This document shows, piece after piece, positions 1 to 6,153 of a stretch of 6,632 bases of DNA. Origin of the DNA: Bacteroidota bacterium. Lineage in GTDB: Bacteria; Bacteroidota; Bacteroidia; Cytophagales; Cyclobacteriaceae. Positions within the stretch are counted from its first letter, which is position 1. Each line of letters begins with the position of its first letter. Position numbers and translations under genes: made by a program. Under the pieces are notes generated by a model. The model saw only the letters and a program-made list of their open reading frames with translations. It was not told the origin of the DNA and ran no database searches. The stretch spans positions 1 to 6,632 of the forward strand of contig JAEZGH010000016.1 of assembly GCA_023417065.1 (NCBI GenBank), read 5' to 3'.

Positions 1-734
1 AAGTCAATAAATGTGGCGGGCTCCCCTGACGCCGTCAGGATCTGGAAGATGCTGCGCTCGGCCTGAACGCGGTAGGGTGTCGTTGGGTGATCGCGCAGGA
101 AGAGCTCGAAGCTTTCGAGCCGCTGATCGCGGGTAAAGTATTCGAAGAGCAGTTGCTCATACTTTTCCCGTGCTGCTGGTACCTGCTCGGCATCAGGATA
201 TTTGTCAATGAAGTCATTAAAGGCTTGATAATGATTTTCGTCCAGGGCCTTCTGGAAGGCTACAGCATTCCGCCTGGAGATCGCAGCCACTTTGTCGGCC
301 GAGTATGGATAAGCCTCAATGTAGCGCACGTAGCTTTCTTCCCGGTCCTGGCGAAGTGTCTCTTCAAATGCCTTGTGCTCAACGGCTTCTCTGAGGCTCA
401 CCAGTTCGAGGCTATCCAGCGGCAGGCGACTCCATCTCATCCGGTGGCGTCCAGTTGAATCGGCGGCCCAGTACTCGCGGGCTTTTTCGGCGTAACGGTA
501 GGCAGAATCGAGATCATAATCGGGATTCTCCGACTGAAAATAATATTGGCTCAAGACATAAAAAGCCGCTACATTGGTACTGTCTTTACGAAGCGATTTG
601 TGAACAGCCTGAAGGGCTTTACTCCACCGGCCTTTAGCCAGGTCTTTCAGCGCATTTTTTTCCCGGGTGGTTTGTGCGGAACACAAAACCGGAATTATTA
701 GAACAACAAGAACTGATATGACTTTTCGAAACAA
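1..734 (-). CDS. Exported helical-repeat (TPR-like) protein, N-terminal part; runs off the window edge
   Basis: Partial gene: 244 codons are visible with no stop before the left edge. The only usable start is TTG (732-734), because an in-frame TAG lies four codons upstream (744-746); an AGGA (742-745) sits 7 bases before the TTG and supports it. Residues 1-20 form a Sec signal peptide (basic FRK, then a hydrophobic VISVLVVLIIPVL stretch) with a likely cleavage after CSA before Gln21. No lipobox is present, since the residues before Cys18 are P-V-L. Residues about 25-95 look like one or two TPR helices pairs (KALQAVHKSLRKD, then LDSAYRYAEKAREYW). Residues about 124-234 carry three further helical repeats spaced by exactly 37 residues. 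The protein is therefore probably periplasmic or outer-membrane associated and a protein-interaction scaffold. From memory, similar N-termini in Bacteroidota can precede WG/KWG beta-propeller repeats, but that part is not in the window. It is divergent from the 863 gene. Confidence 0.8.
   Translation of the reverse strand, partial: MFRKVISVLVVLIIPVLCSAQTTREKNALKDLAKGRWSKALQAVHKSLRKDSTNVAAFYVLSQYYFQSENPDYDLDSAYRYAEKAREYWAADSTGRHRMRWSRLPLDSLELVSLREAVEHKAFEETLRQDREESYVRYIEAYPYSADKVAAISRRNAVAFQKALDENHYQAFNDFIDKYPDAEQVPAAREKYEQLLFEYFTRDQRLESFELFLRDHPTTPYRVQAERSIFQILTASGEPATFID
33..365 (-). repeat. Three 37-residue helical repeats encoded within the exported protein
   Basis: In the protein read from 734 leftwards, the motif aromatic-x2-(Y/F)-(I/L)-x2-(Y/H)-P recurs as YVRYIEAYP (135-143), FNDFIDKYP (172-180) and FELFLRDHP (209-217), so the prolines are exactly 37 residues apart. 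Each is followed by an Ala- and Arg-rich second helix (for example VPAAREKYEQLLF). The helix-turn-helix pattern is like TPR or BamD/YfiO-type repeats. A fourth unit may begin at the window edge (ATFID). The nucleotide sequences have diverged, so this is a protein-level repeat and not a recent DNA duplication. Confidence 0.7.
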
Positions 735-811
735 TGTCTGATCCTATATTTGCAGCCTGTAAAACTACAAAGATCGGTTTTAAGATTTATTGCCTTAACG
801 ACCTGCTGGTG

Positions 812-841
812 TTGGATGATGTAATAAATTTTGTAAATTTT
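812..841 (+). promoter_or_regulatory. Possible Bacteroidota-type promoter for the 481-residue protein gene
   Basis: TTG (812-814) is followed after 19 bases by TAAATTTT (834-841), which matches the Bacteroidota -7 consensus TAnnTTTG except at the last base. The predicted transcription start would be only about 15 bases ahead of the ATG at 863, giving a very short leader. The surrounding DNA is AT-rich, so chance matches are likely and the call is tentative. Confidence 0.35.
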
Positions 842-862
842 CCGTTTGTTTAACACTCTCTC

Positions 863-2308
863 ATGGCAAAGCTTAAGAATATCATTAAACAACTTTCTGA
901 AAAAGATTTCAAGGCAATTTATGATTCGTTAATCGAAAGCAATGCAGAGAAATCTGCCTACCTGCTCAAATCCCTACGGGAACGGCAGCTTTCAGATAAC
1001 AAAATAATGACGGAACTCGACGTCAACGCCAACGCCTACTACACCCTTCGTTCGCGGCTGAACCTCAAGATCGAGGAATTCCTGATGGGTCAGTTGGAAA
1101 GCCCGAGAACCGATGTCCTTCGGAAAGTTGCCAACATCAATGAAGTTCTGTTTACCAAGAAAAGGGCAATCTCAATTGCTACGCTCAAGAAACTCGAAAA
1201 AGAACTTCTGGATTACGACCTGGCCAACGAGCTTACCGTGATCTATAAATCCCTCAAGAAACTCAACATCAACTCCCCCGACTATTTCCAGTATTCACAG
1301 CTCTATAACCGGCACGTGGCGTACATGCTGGCCGTAGACAAGGCTGAAGACCTTCTCGCTGACTACTTCAAGAAATACGGCGACTACATGCTCAACGGCG
1401 GAGAAGTTGAAAAGCTCGGCCTGAGCCTGCTCATGAAAGAGATGCAAAACGTGGGGAAACTTTATGAATCCCACCGACTTTACGTCTACCACAGCTGTAT
1501 GTATATCTTCCACCGGCTCTTCGTAGAGGTGGATGATAATATGCAGCAGGACGGCGAGTCGATAGAAGACATCTTCGACAAGGTTCAAAAGATATTCGAA
1601 AGCTACCACCTCGATGCCATCTACTACCACCTGAACCTGGTATTCGAATTCCTGAAGCTGGAATACTACAACCACTACAAGGTTTACCGCCAGGCTGAGA
1701 AATACTACGAAGAAGTGAACGACGCCTGCGCGAACCTCATGGTAAACTACAGCACATTCACCTTCCCTTCGCAGTTCCTGATCTCCAAGATCGAACGCCA
1801 TCTCAGAACAGGTACTGAAGCAGAGCTTTACGCCGAGAACGAAAGCATCTTCCTCGACTATGAAGTGGACATGCACGATGTTCCCAAGCACATCATCTAC
1901 GTCGTATACAGAGCGCTGTCGTCCTACTACATCGGTAAGTTCGATGAAGCCGCAAAACTCATCAACGGCCTGCTCAACGACGTGAGCCTGAAGAAATACC
2001 CGTATGCACAGCTGGAAATCAAGACATTGCTCGCACTTCAGTACACTCTGATGCGAGACTTTGAGCTCTTCAACCAGCTCTCCAACAGTATTCAGCGTCA
2101 GATTCGCCTGTTCGGGAAAGACAGTTGCGAGAACATCCAGTTGTTCCTCAAGATTCTCAAGATCGCTACCAGCGAAGCCAAGAAGGAAAAAGCCAAGAAG
2201 ATCTCTGCTGTCATCCCCCGGCTGAGCACGATCAACGTAAACTACTTCGCTCCTACCAGACTCATCAAGCTCGACGACAAGTTTGTGTCGATGCTGACTG
2301 AGTTCTGA
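863..2308 (+). CDS. Conserved-looking helical protein of unknown function, possible HTH plus TPR-like repeats (481 aa)
   Basis: I do not recognise a named family. The ATG start follows a short AT-rich leader with no Shine-Dalgarno, and the gene ends with TGA just before a strong terminator. There is no signal peptide or membrane segment, so it should be cytoplasmic. It appears almost entirely alpha-helical and is rich in Tyr, Leu, Lys and Glu. Residues about 40-75 (SDNKIMTELDV, then AYYTLRSRLNLKIEEFL) resemble a helix-turn-helix with a recognition helix. Residues about 155-435 read as paired amphipathic helices; the clearest TPR-like segment is about 348-371 (YRALSSYYIGKFDEAAKLINGLL). The C-terminus has a Lys-rich stretch (440-446), then a short tail. 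HTH plus TPR would suggest a regulator or scaffold, but this is inference. Most of the gene favours C-ending codons (AAC, TAC, ATC, CTC), while the first 30 or so codons are AT-rich, which may reflect selection for good expression. It stands alone: divergent on the left, convergent on the right. Confidence 0.85.
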   Translation: MAKLKNIIKQLSEKDFKAIYDSLIESNAEKSAYLLKSLRERQLSDNKIMTELDVNANAYYTLRSRLNLKIEEFLMGQLESPRTDVLRKVANINEVLFTKKRAISIATLKKLEKELLDYDLANELTVIYKSLKKLNINSPDYFQYSQLYNRHVAYMLAVDKAEDLLADYFKKYGDYMLNGGEVEKLGLSLLMKEMQNVGKLYESHRLYVYHSCMYIFHRLFVEVDDNMQQDGESIEDIFDKVQKIFESYHLDAIYYHLNLVFEFLKLEYYNHYKVYRQAEKYYEEVNDACANLMVNYSTFTFPSQFLISKIERHLRTGTEAELYAENESIFLDYEVDMHDVPKHIIYVVYRALSSYYIGKFDEAAKLINGLLNDVSLKKYPYAQLEIKTLLALQYTLMRDFELFNQLSNSIQRQIRLFGKDSCENIQLFLKILKIATSEAKKEKAKKISAVIPRLSTINVNYFAPTRLIKLDDKFVSMLTEF

Positions 2309-2326
2309 CAAAGCCTTAGATAGCAG

Positions 2327-2362
2327 AAAGGGCATCCTGTGATACACGGGATGCCCTTTTTT
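2327..2362 (+). terminator. Intrinsic terminator of the 481-residue protein gene, between converging genes
   Basis: Two arms (2327-2341 and 2345-2359) pair over 15 positions with one G-U wobble around an ATA loop, with the core GGGCATCC/GGATGCCC. A run of six T (2357-2362) follows on the plus strand. It begins 18 bases after the TGA at 2308. Read from the other strand the same hairpin is followed only by TTTC, so it may also slow transcription from the response regulator gene (stop at 2390), but less efficiently. Confidence 0.9.
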
Positions 2363-2389
2363 ATGGCTTAATGGGTCAGAATGCCGGTA

Positions 2390-2797
2390 TTAGAGTTCCA
2401 ATTTGACAATACTCTCGTGTGAGAGCGGCTTGTTCAAGTAAAGCTTAACATTCTCGTACTTCTTGGAACGGTTGAAATCCTGCGGGTTAATCGAGGAAGT
2501 CAGCATGACGATCTTGCATTTCTTCTTTGCAATATTCGAGAGCTTTTCAAATTCATCGAGGAATTGAAAACCGTCCATTAACGGCATGTCAATATCCAGG
2601 AAGATCACATCAGGCAGAACCTGCTCCGCCACGTCGAGCTTTTCCATGTTCTTCAGGAACTCAATCGCACTTTTAGCTCCCGTGTGTGTGTAGATGTTGT
2701 CTGTAATGGAAGCCGCTTCGATCATCTTCTGATTAATGAGGTTGTCGATCTCATTATCATCAATGAGCATAACGGTACGGTATTTCTTTCCGGTCAT
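2390..2797 (-). CDS. Single-domain response regulator (CheY-like receiver)
   Basis: Stand-alone phospho-acceptor (REC) domain of 135 residues with no DNA-binding or enzymatic output domain. Numbering from the chosen ATG: the acidic pair Asp12-Asp13 (MLIDDNE) binds the metal, Asp68 in VIFLDIDMP is the predicted phosphorylated residue, Thr100 in MLTSS is the switch residue and Lys123 in YLNKP is the conserved lysine. The last helix is short, so the protein ends soon after the LNKP loop. An upstream in-frame TTG (2819-2821) could add eight residues, but it lies directly against a predicted -7 promoter element (2823-2830) and would fall at or before the transcript start, so ATG at 2795-2797 is preferred. 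No clear Shine-Dalgarno is present. Such proteins relay phosphate from hybrid or ordinary histidine kinases; none is encoded here, so its partner is unknown. The gene starts 62 bases after the dehydrogenase stop with no terminator between, so read-through is possible besides its own promoter. Confidence 0.93.
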   Translation of the reverse strand: MTGKKYRTVMLIDDNEIDNLINQKMIEAASITDNIYTHTGAKSAIEFLKNMEKLDVAEQVLPDVIFLDIDMPLMDGFQFLDEFEKLSNIAKKKCKIVMLTSSINPQDFNRSKKYENVKLYLNKPLSHESIVKLEL

Positions 2798-2822
2798 AAT
2801 ATTGATTTCAGTCTTTTGCAAT

Positions 2823-2853
2823 TAAAAATAAGTCTTTGCACGTGATTTCCAAA
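2823..2853 (-). promoter_or_regulatory. Bacteroidota-type promoter of the response regulator gene
   Basis: On the minus strand TTTG (2850-2853) is followed after 19 bases by TATTTTTA (2823-2830), matching TTTG and TAnnTTT of the Bacteroidota housekeeping promoter with only the last -7 base off. The implied transcription start lies near 2816, about 20 bases ahead of the ATG at 2797. The site sits in the gap just after the dehydrogenase stop codon. Confidence 0.6.
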
Positions 2854-2859
2854 CTTCAC

Positions 2860-4404
2860 CTACACATGAAATTTTATTCCCTGGGCCAGAGGGAGTGTCG
2901 AACCATAATTTATGGTATTTGTCTGGCGTCGCATATACATTTTCCACGCGTCAGATCCTGACTCACGGCCACCTCCGGTTTCTTTCTCGCCTCCAAATGC
3001 CCCACCGATTTCCGCTCCGGAAGTGCCGATGTTGACATTTGCAATACCACAATCCGAACCTTCCTGCGAAAGAAATACTTCCATTTCCCGCATATTGGTT
3101 GTCATTATCGCTGACGACAATCCCTGTTTAACGCCATTCTGAATCTCAATTGCCTCATCCAGGGTCTTGTAGCGGATCAGGTAAAGGATGGGCGCAAAAG
3201 TTTCCTGCTGCACAATCTCATAGTCAGGCAGTACTTCAGCGATTGCCGGCTTCACATAACATCCGGATTTGTATTCTTTGCCCTCAAGCACGCCGCCCTT
3301 GACCACGAAAGTCCCGCCTTCCTGACGAATCTTCCGCAGTGCACTCTGATAAGCCTTCACGGCCGATGTGTCTATAAGCGGCCCCACGTGATTAGCCGGG
3401 TCAAGCGGATTGCCAATCTGGAGCTGGCTGTATGCGTTGCTTAAACGTTGTTTGACGTCTTCGTAAATACTCTCGTGTATGATCAATCTTCGGGTAGTCG
3501 TGCATCTTTGCCCGGCTGTGCCCACAGCGCCAAATACAGCCCCGCGAATAGCCATATCGAGGTCAGCATGTTCAGTGATAATAATGGCATTGTTGCCACC
3601 AAGCTCGAGTAATGATTTTCCAAGGCGCTGGCTGACGGATTGCGCTACAGCCTTACCCATGCGCGTTGAGCCAGTGGCCGAAATGAGTGGTACACGCTCA
3701 TCCTTTGCAAGCCACTGCCCAGCTTTGTAGTCACCGTTAATAAGGCAAGATACTCCTTCAGGTACACCGTTGCGGGCGAACACTGATTCGACGATTTTTT
3801 GACAAGCTACTGCACAAAGAGGCGTTTTTTCTGAAGGTTTCCAGATGCAAACATCCCCGCATATCCAGGCAATCATCGAATTCCACGACCATACAGCTAC
3901 CGGAAAATTGAACGCAGAGATAATCCCCACGATGCCGAGTGGATGCCACTGCTCGTACATGCGATGGCTGGGGCGCTCACTGTGCATGGTAAGGCCATAA
4001 AGCTGACGCGACAACCCAACCGCAAAGTCGCAGATGTCGATCATTTCCTGAACTTCACCGAGGCCCTCCTGATAGGATTTCCCCATCTCGTAGGATACGA
4101 GCTTCCCGAGCGATTCTTTCTTCTTACGCAGTGCGTCTCCGATTTGCCGGACTACTTCCCCACGCTTTGGTGCCGGCCACTTGCGCCACTCACGGAACGC
4201 CTGCTGCGCCTGATCTACAATACGCTCATAGGCATCCTCAGATGTTGCGTATACACTGCCGATAAGTTTTCCATCAACAGGCGAATGCGAATCAATATTT
4301 TGTGTTGTGGATTTGTGCCACTGGGCCCCTTTGGATGAACCAGCGTTCTTTTTCTGTAAACCAAGATCAAGTAACGCTTCTGTTATGCCGAATTTTTTTA
4401 TCAT
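2860..4404 (-). CDS. amaB: L-aminoadipate-semialdehyde / piperideine-6-carboxylate dehydrogenase (ALDH7 family)
   Basis: NAD(P)-dependent aldehyde dehydrogenase of the ALDH7 (antiquitin) family. It oxidises 2-aminoadipate 6-semialdehyde, in equilibrium with piperideine-6-carboxylate, to 2-aminoadipate in lysine degradation; cytoplasmic. Numbering from the chosen ATG (514 residues, normal family length): AFNFP with Asn166, KPSEKT (Lys189) and SATGSTRMG (242-250) form the cofactor site; Glu267 in LLELGGNN is the general base; Cys301 in GQRCTTTRR is the catalytic nucleophile; ETFAP (401-405) contacts the ribose. The C-terminal block NIGTSGAEIGGAFGGEK followed by TGGGRESGSDAWK and LPLAQGIKF is highly characteristic of ALDH7 and separates it from betaine or succinate-semialdehyde dehydrogenases. 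An in-frame TTG two codons upstream (4408-4410) is possible, but ATG at 4402-4404 is more likely. No Shine-Dalgarno is seen. Other lysine-pathway genes are absent from the window, so substrate assignment rests on family similarity; a broader aldehyde-detoxifying role, known for antiquitins, is possible. Confidence 0.93.
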   Translation of the reverse strand: MIKKFGITEALLDLGLQKKNAGSSKGAQWHKSTTQNIDSHSPVDGKLIGSVYATSEDAYERIVDQAQQAFREWRKWPAPKRGEVVRQIGDALRKKKESLGKLVSYEMGKSYQEGLGEVQEMIDICDFAVGLSRQLYGLTMHSERPSHRMYEQWHPLGIVGIISAFNFPVAVWSWNSMIAWICGDVCIWKPSEKTPLCAVACQKIVESVFARNGVPEGVSCLINGDYKAGQWLAKDERVPLISATGSTRMGKAVAQSVSQRLGKSLLELGGNNAIIITEHADLDMAIRGAVFGAVGTAGQRCTTTRRLIIHESIYEDVKQRLSNAYSQLQIGNPLDPANHVGPLIDTSAVKAYQSALRKIRQEGGTFVVKGGVLEGKEYKSGCYVKPAIAEVLPDYEIVQQETFAPILYLIRYKTLDEAIEIQNGVKQGLSSAIMTTNMREMEVFLSQEGSDCGIANVNIGTSGAEIGGAFGGEKETGGGRESGSDAWKMYMRRQTNTINYGSTLPLAQGIKFHV

Positions 4405-4426
4405 GAGCAAATGCAGTAATGCCCTG

Positions 4427-4456
4427 CAAAACTAAGGAATTTCGGCTTCCACCAAA
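4427..4456 (-). promoter_or_regulatory. Bacteroidota-type promoter of the ALDH7 dehydrogenase gene
   Basis: On the minus strand TTTG (4453-4456) is followed after 18 bases by TAGTTTTG (4427-4434), a complete match to the Bacteroidota -7 consensus TAnnTTTG. The implied transcription start lies near 4420, about 15 bases before the ATG at 4404. It falls in the roughly 100-base gap after the protease gene, where I see no clear terminator, so some read-through from the protease gene is possible. Confidence 0.65.
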
Positions 4457-4502
4457 GGTATTTTAGCGTCAGTGCAAAACAGGCCGCTGCTGATGGCATA
4501 TG

Positions 4503-5939
4503 CTATTGCCACTCGAGCCCGTACACGGCTTTCTTTCCGTCTTTGTAATAACCTTCCACGAGAATACCACCCTTCTTGAAGGCCAGTATCTGATTGAGGT
4601 CTTCAACATTGGTGACGGGGATTTTGTCGATATGACTAATGATGAAATCTTTTTTGATGCCGGCTTTTTTCCAGTTTCCTTCTTTGACATCCTTGATGCG
4701 TACACCGCCTTCAAGTTGAAGGTCCGCCAGTTCCTTAAACTGAACATCTTCAACTTCTGCACCATTAAGCATGAAATCAATTTCGCGCTTGGATATTGCC
4801 ACGGTGCCTTCACTGTTTTTCAGCGTGACCTTCATTTGTTGAGGCTCACCCCCTCGTAAAAAGTCAACCAGTATCTCTGCACCAGGCCGGTTGCGCGCTA
4901 CGTGTTCCTGAAGTTCCGAGACAGAACGAACAGGATGTTCATTGATGCCTATGATCACATCTTTCGGCCGCAGCCCTGCATCTGCTGCAGCGCTGCGCTC
5001 GTTCACGCGGTTGATGAGTACCCCCTGCGTTGTATTGATGCTCAACTGCTCCGCAATAGCGGCATTCAGGTCCGTGATCTGGATGCCAAGCAGTCCCCGT
5101 TGAACGGCGCCGAATTCCAGCAGATCGTCCATGATTTTTCTGACGAGACTTACCGGAATTGCAAATGAATATCCCTGATAACTACCGGAAGAGGTAGCAA
5201 TAGCGGTATTTATGCCTATCAATTCGCCTTTCAGGTTAACAAGCGCTCCACCACTGTTACCTGGATTTACAGCAGCATCTGTCTGAATGAATGATTCAAC
5301 CTGAAGCCCGTTGCGATCGCGAAGAATACCGATGTTCCGCGCTTTGGCACTTACGATACCTGCGGTGACTGTCGAATTCAAATCGAAAGGATTTCCAACG
5401 GCGAGAACCCATTCCCCGGGTGTGATCCGGTCTGAGTCTCCATATCCCACAAACGGTAAATTTTTTGCACGAATTTTCAGCAGCGCAAGATCTGTGGTGG
5501 GATCTGTCCCCACGAGTTTCGCGAAGAAGCGCTGGTTATTGCTCATGATCACTTCAATGTTGCTGGCATCTTCGATCACGTGATTATTCGTGACGATAAA
5601 GCCATCATCAGATATGATAACGCCACTCCCGGACGACCGCGATGGCATATCGAAGAATGATTCCAGAGGATTCAAACTGAAGTCACCGGGGCCGTAAGAG
5701 GTTCGTATATGTACTACAGCGGGGATTACCTGCCGCGAGGTTTCGAGGAAGTTGAGTTCTTTGGGGACGTAGTAATTGCTGTCGTAACGGGTAGAAGTGA
5801 GGACACTTCTTTGATGTTCATCGATGGACGTGTAGGCCGGGCCGGAAACGTCGAAGAAACGCAGCGTAACCATCGAACCGAAGATTCCTCCGATACAGGC
5901 TGCGAAAACTACAATCAGAATAAATATTGTCCGCTTCAT
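4503..5939 (-). CDS. htrA: HtrA/Do-family serine endopeptidase with two PDZ domains (DegP/DegQ-like)
   Basis: Cell-envelope protease/chaperone that degrades or refolds damaged exported proteins; 478 residues, normal Do-family length. Residues 1-3 (MKR) precede a hydrophobic segment (about 4-26) that is either an uncleaved anchor or a signal peptide; no clear cleavage motif follows, so I favour a periplasm-facing membrane anchor. The trypsin-like domain spans about 65-275. Its catalytic triad is complete: His120 in TNNHVI, Asp150 in TTDLALLKI and Ser229 in NPGNSGGAL. The activation-loop region contains VGNPFDLNSTVTAGIVSA (181-198). PDZ1 covers about 281-373 (RGLLGIQITDL onward) and PDZ2 about 400-475 (GGVRIKDV, then GWK-like and KDFIISHID). 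The long Q-linker loop of E. coli DegP is only modest here (about 82-102). The ATG at 5937-5939 follows AAAGGG, 7 bases away, which lies in a perfect inverted repeat. The hsp20 gene lies upstream behind its own terminator. No convincing promoter was found in the 5960-6080 region; an alternative sigma factor could be used. Confidence 0.96.
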   Translation of the reverse strand: MKRTIFILIVVFAACIGGIFGSMVTLRFFDVSGPAYTSIDEHQRSVLTSTRYDSNYYVPKELNFLETSRQVIPAVVHIRTSYGPGDFSLNPLESFFDMPSRSSGSGVIISDDGFIVTNNHVIEDASNIEVIMSNNQRFFAKLVGTDPTTDLALLKIRAKNLPFVGYGDSDRITPGEWVLAVGNPFDLNSTVTAGIVSAKARNIGILRDRNGLQVESFIQTDAAVNPGNSGGALVNLKGELIGINTAIATSSGSYQGYSFAIPVSLVRKIMDDLLEFGAVQRGLLGIQITDLNAAIAEQLSINTTQGVLINRVNERSAAADAGLRPKDVIIGINEHPVRSVSELQEHVARNRPGAEILVDFLRGGEPQQMKVTLKNSEGTVAISKREIDFMLNGAEVEDVQFKELADLQLEGGVRIKDVKEGNWKKAGIKKDFIISHIDKIPVTNVEDLNQILAFKKGGILVEGYYKDGKKAVYGLEWQ

Positions 5940-5944
5940 ACCAT

Positions 5945-5959
5945 TACCCTTTAAGGGTA
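5945..5959 (-). promoter_or_regulatory. htrA: Inverted repeat covering the ribosome-binding region of the htrA gene
   Basis: TACCCTT and AAGGGTA flank a single central base (5945-5959), 5 bases before the ATG at 5939. It overlaps a second palindrome, GGGTACCC (5955-5962). In the mRNA the AAAGGG that could pair with 16S rRNA falls in one arm, so a local structure might hide it. The single-base centre means a hairpin would have to open two or more pairs to form a loop, so a protein operator is an alternative reading. No family match is claimed. Confidence 0.35.
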
Positions 5960-5987
5960 CCCCTAAAATTTGATGCTACAGTAAGAT

Positions 5988-6119
5988 AGCGCTTTCTTAC
6001 GAAAGAAAATATTTCTATTGGCGTCCAAAGCGAAAGCTTCTTTATGAAGGCGAAATATTCCGGCCAGTTAATGATTCATCAGACAAAAAAAAAGCGCTTT
6101 CACAATGGAAAGCGCTTTC
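5988..6119. repeat. Three copies of AGCGCTTTC in the hsp20-htrA intergenic region
   Basis: AGCGCTTTC occurs on the plus strand at 5988-5996, 6093-6101 and 6111-6119. The two right-hand copies are part of the hsp20 terminator, where each arm contains the self-complementary AAAGCGCTTT. The left copy lies upstream of htrA and overlaps a small hairpin (CTTTC at 5992-5996, loop TTAC, GAAAG at 6001-6005). The left copy could be a binding site or leftover similarity. The rest of the 214-base gap (5940-6153) holds no gene that I can support. Confidence 0.35.
6085..6118 (-). terminator. Intrinsic terminator of the hsp20 gene
   Basis: On the minus strand two 11-base arms (6108-6118 and 6091-6101; AAAGCGCTTTC and GAAAGCGCTTT) enclose a 6-base loop and are followed by a T-run; the plus strand shows nine A from 6085 to 6093, three of which lie in the arm. 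It starts 35 bases after the hsp20 stop codon at 6154. The plus strand has no T-run after the hairpin, so it works in one direction and separates hsp20 from htrA. Confidence 0.9.
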
Positions 6120-6153
6120 AACCTAACCTAAACCTACCTATTCTATGTTTTAC

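Noticed and set aside
87..637. Plus-strand open frames of 123 and 60 codons
   Set aside because: They lie opposite the exported repeat protein, which has a signal peptide and regular repeats. The plus-strand products show no domain or plausible start context.
698..892. A 64-codon minus-strand open frame across the divergent intergenic region
   Set aside because: It overlaps the start of the 481-residue gene and the signal peptide of the exported protein in a different frame, and has no ribosome-binding site or domain.
1295..2347. A 350-codon open frame on the minus strand opposite the 481-residue gene
   Set aside because: Its codons are exactly in register with those of the plus-strand gene, so it stays open merely because that gene avoids TTA, CTA and TCA codons. 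The product is an implausible string of Val, Glu, Phe and His, and the frame runs through the terminator hairpin.
3943..4338. Plus-strand open frame of 131 codons
   Set aside because: It is antisense to the N-terminal part of the ALDH7 gene, which is full length and has all catalytic motifs; the product has no recognisable features.
4469..4859. Open frames on both strands over the C-terminal end of the protease gene
   Set aside because: They overlap the PDZ2 region of the complete htrA gene in other frames and have no family features of their own.
6085..6119. Palindromic AAAGCGCTTT pair considered as an operator or attachment site
   Set aside because: The two copies form the stem of a hairpin followed by a T-run just after the hsp20 stop, so an intrinsic terminator explains them fully.
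6120..6140. Irregular CCTAAC/CCTAAAC/CCTACC tandem-like stretch resembling telomere repeats
   Set aside because: It is only about 20 bases long, imperfect, and lies between the hsp20 stop codon and its terminator. Chance or a fragment of 3' untranslated sequence is enough to explain it.
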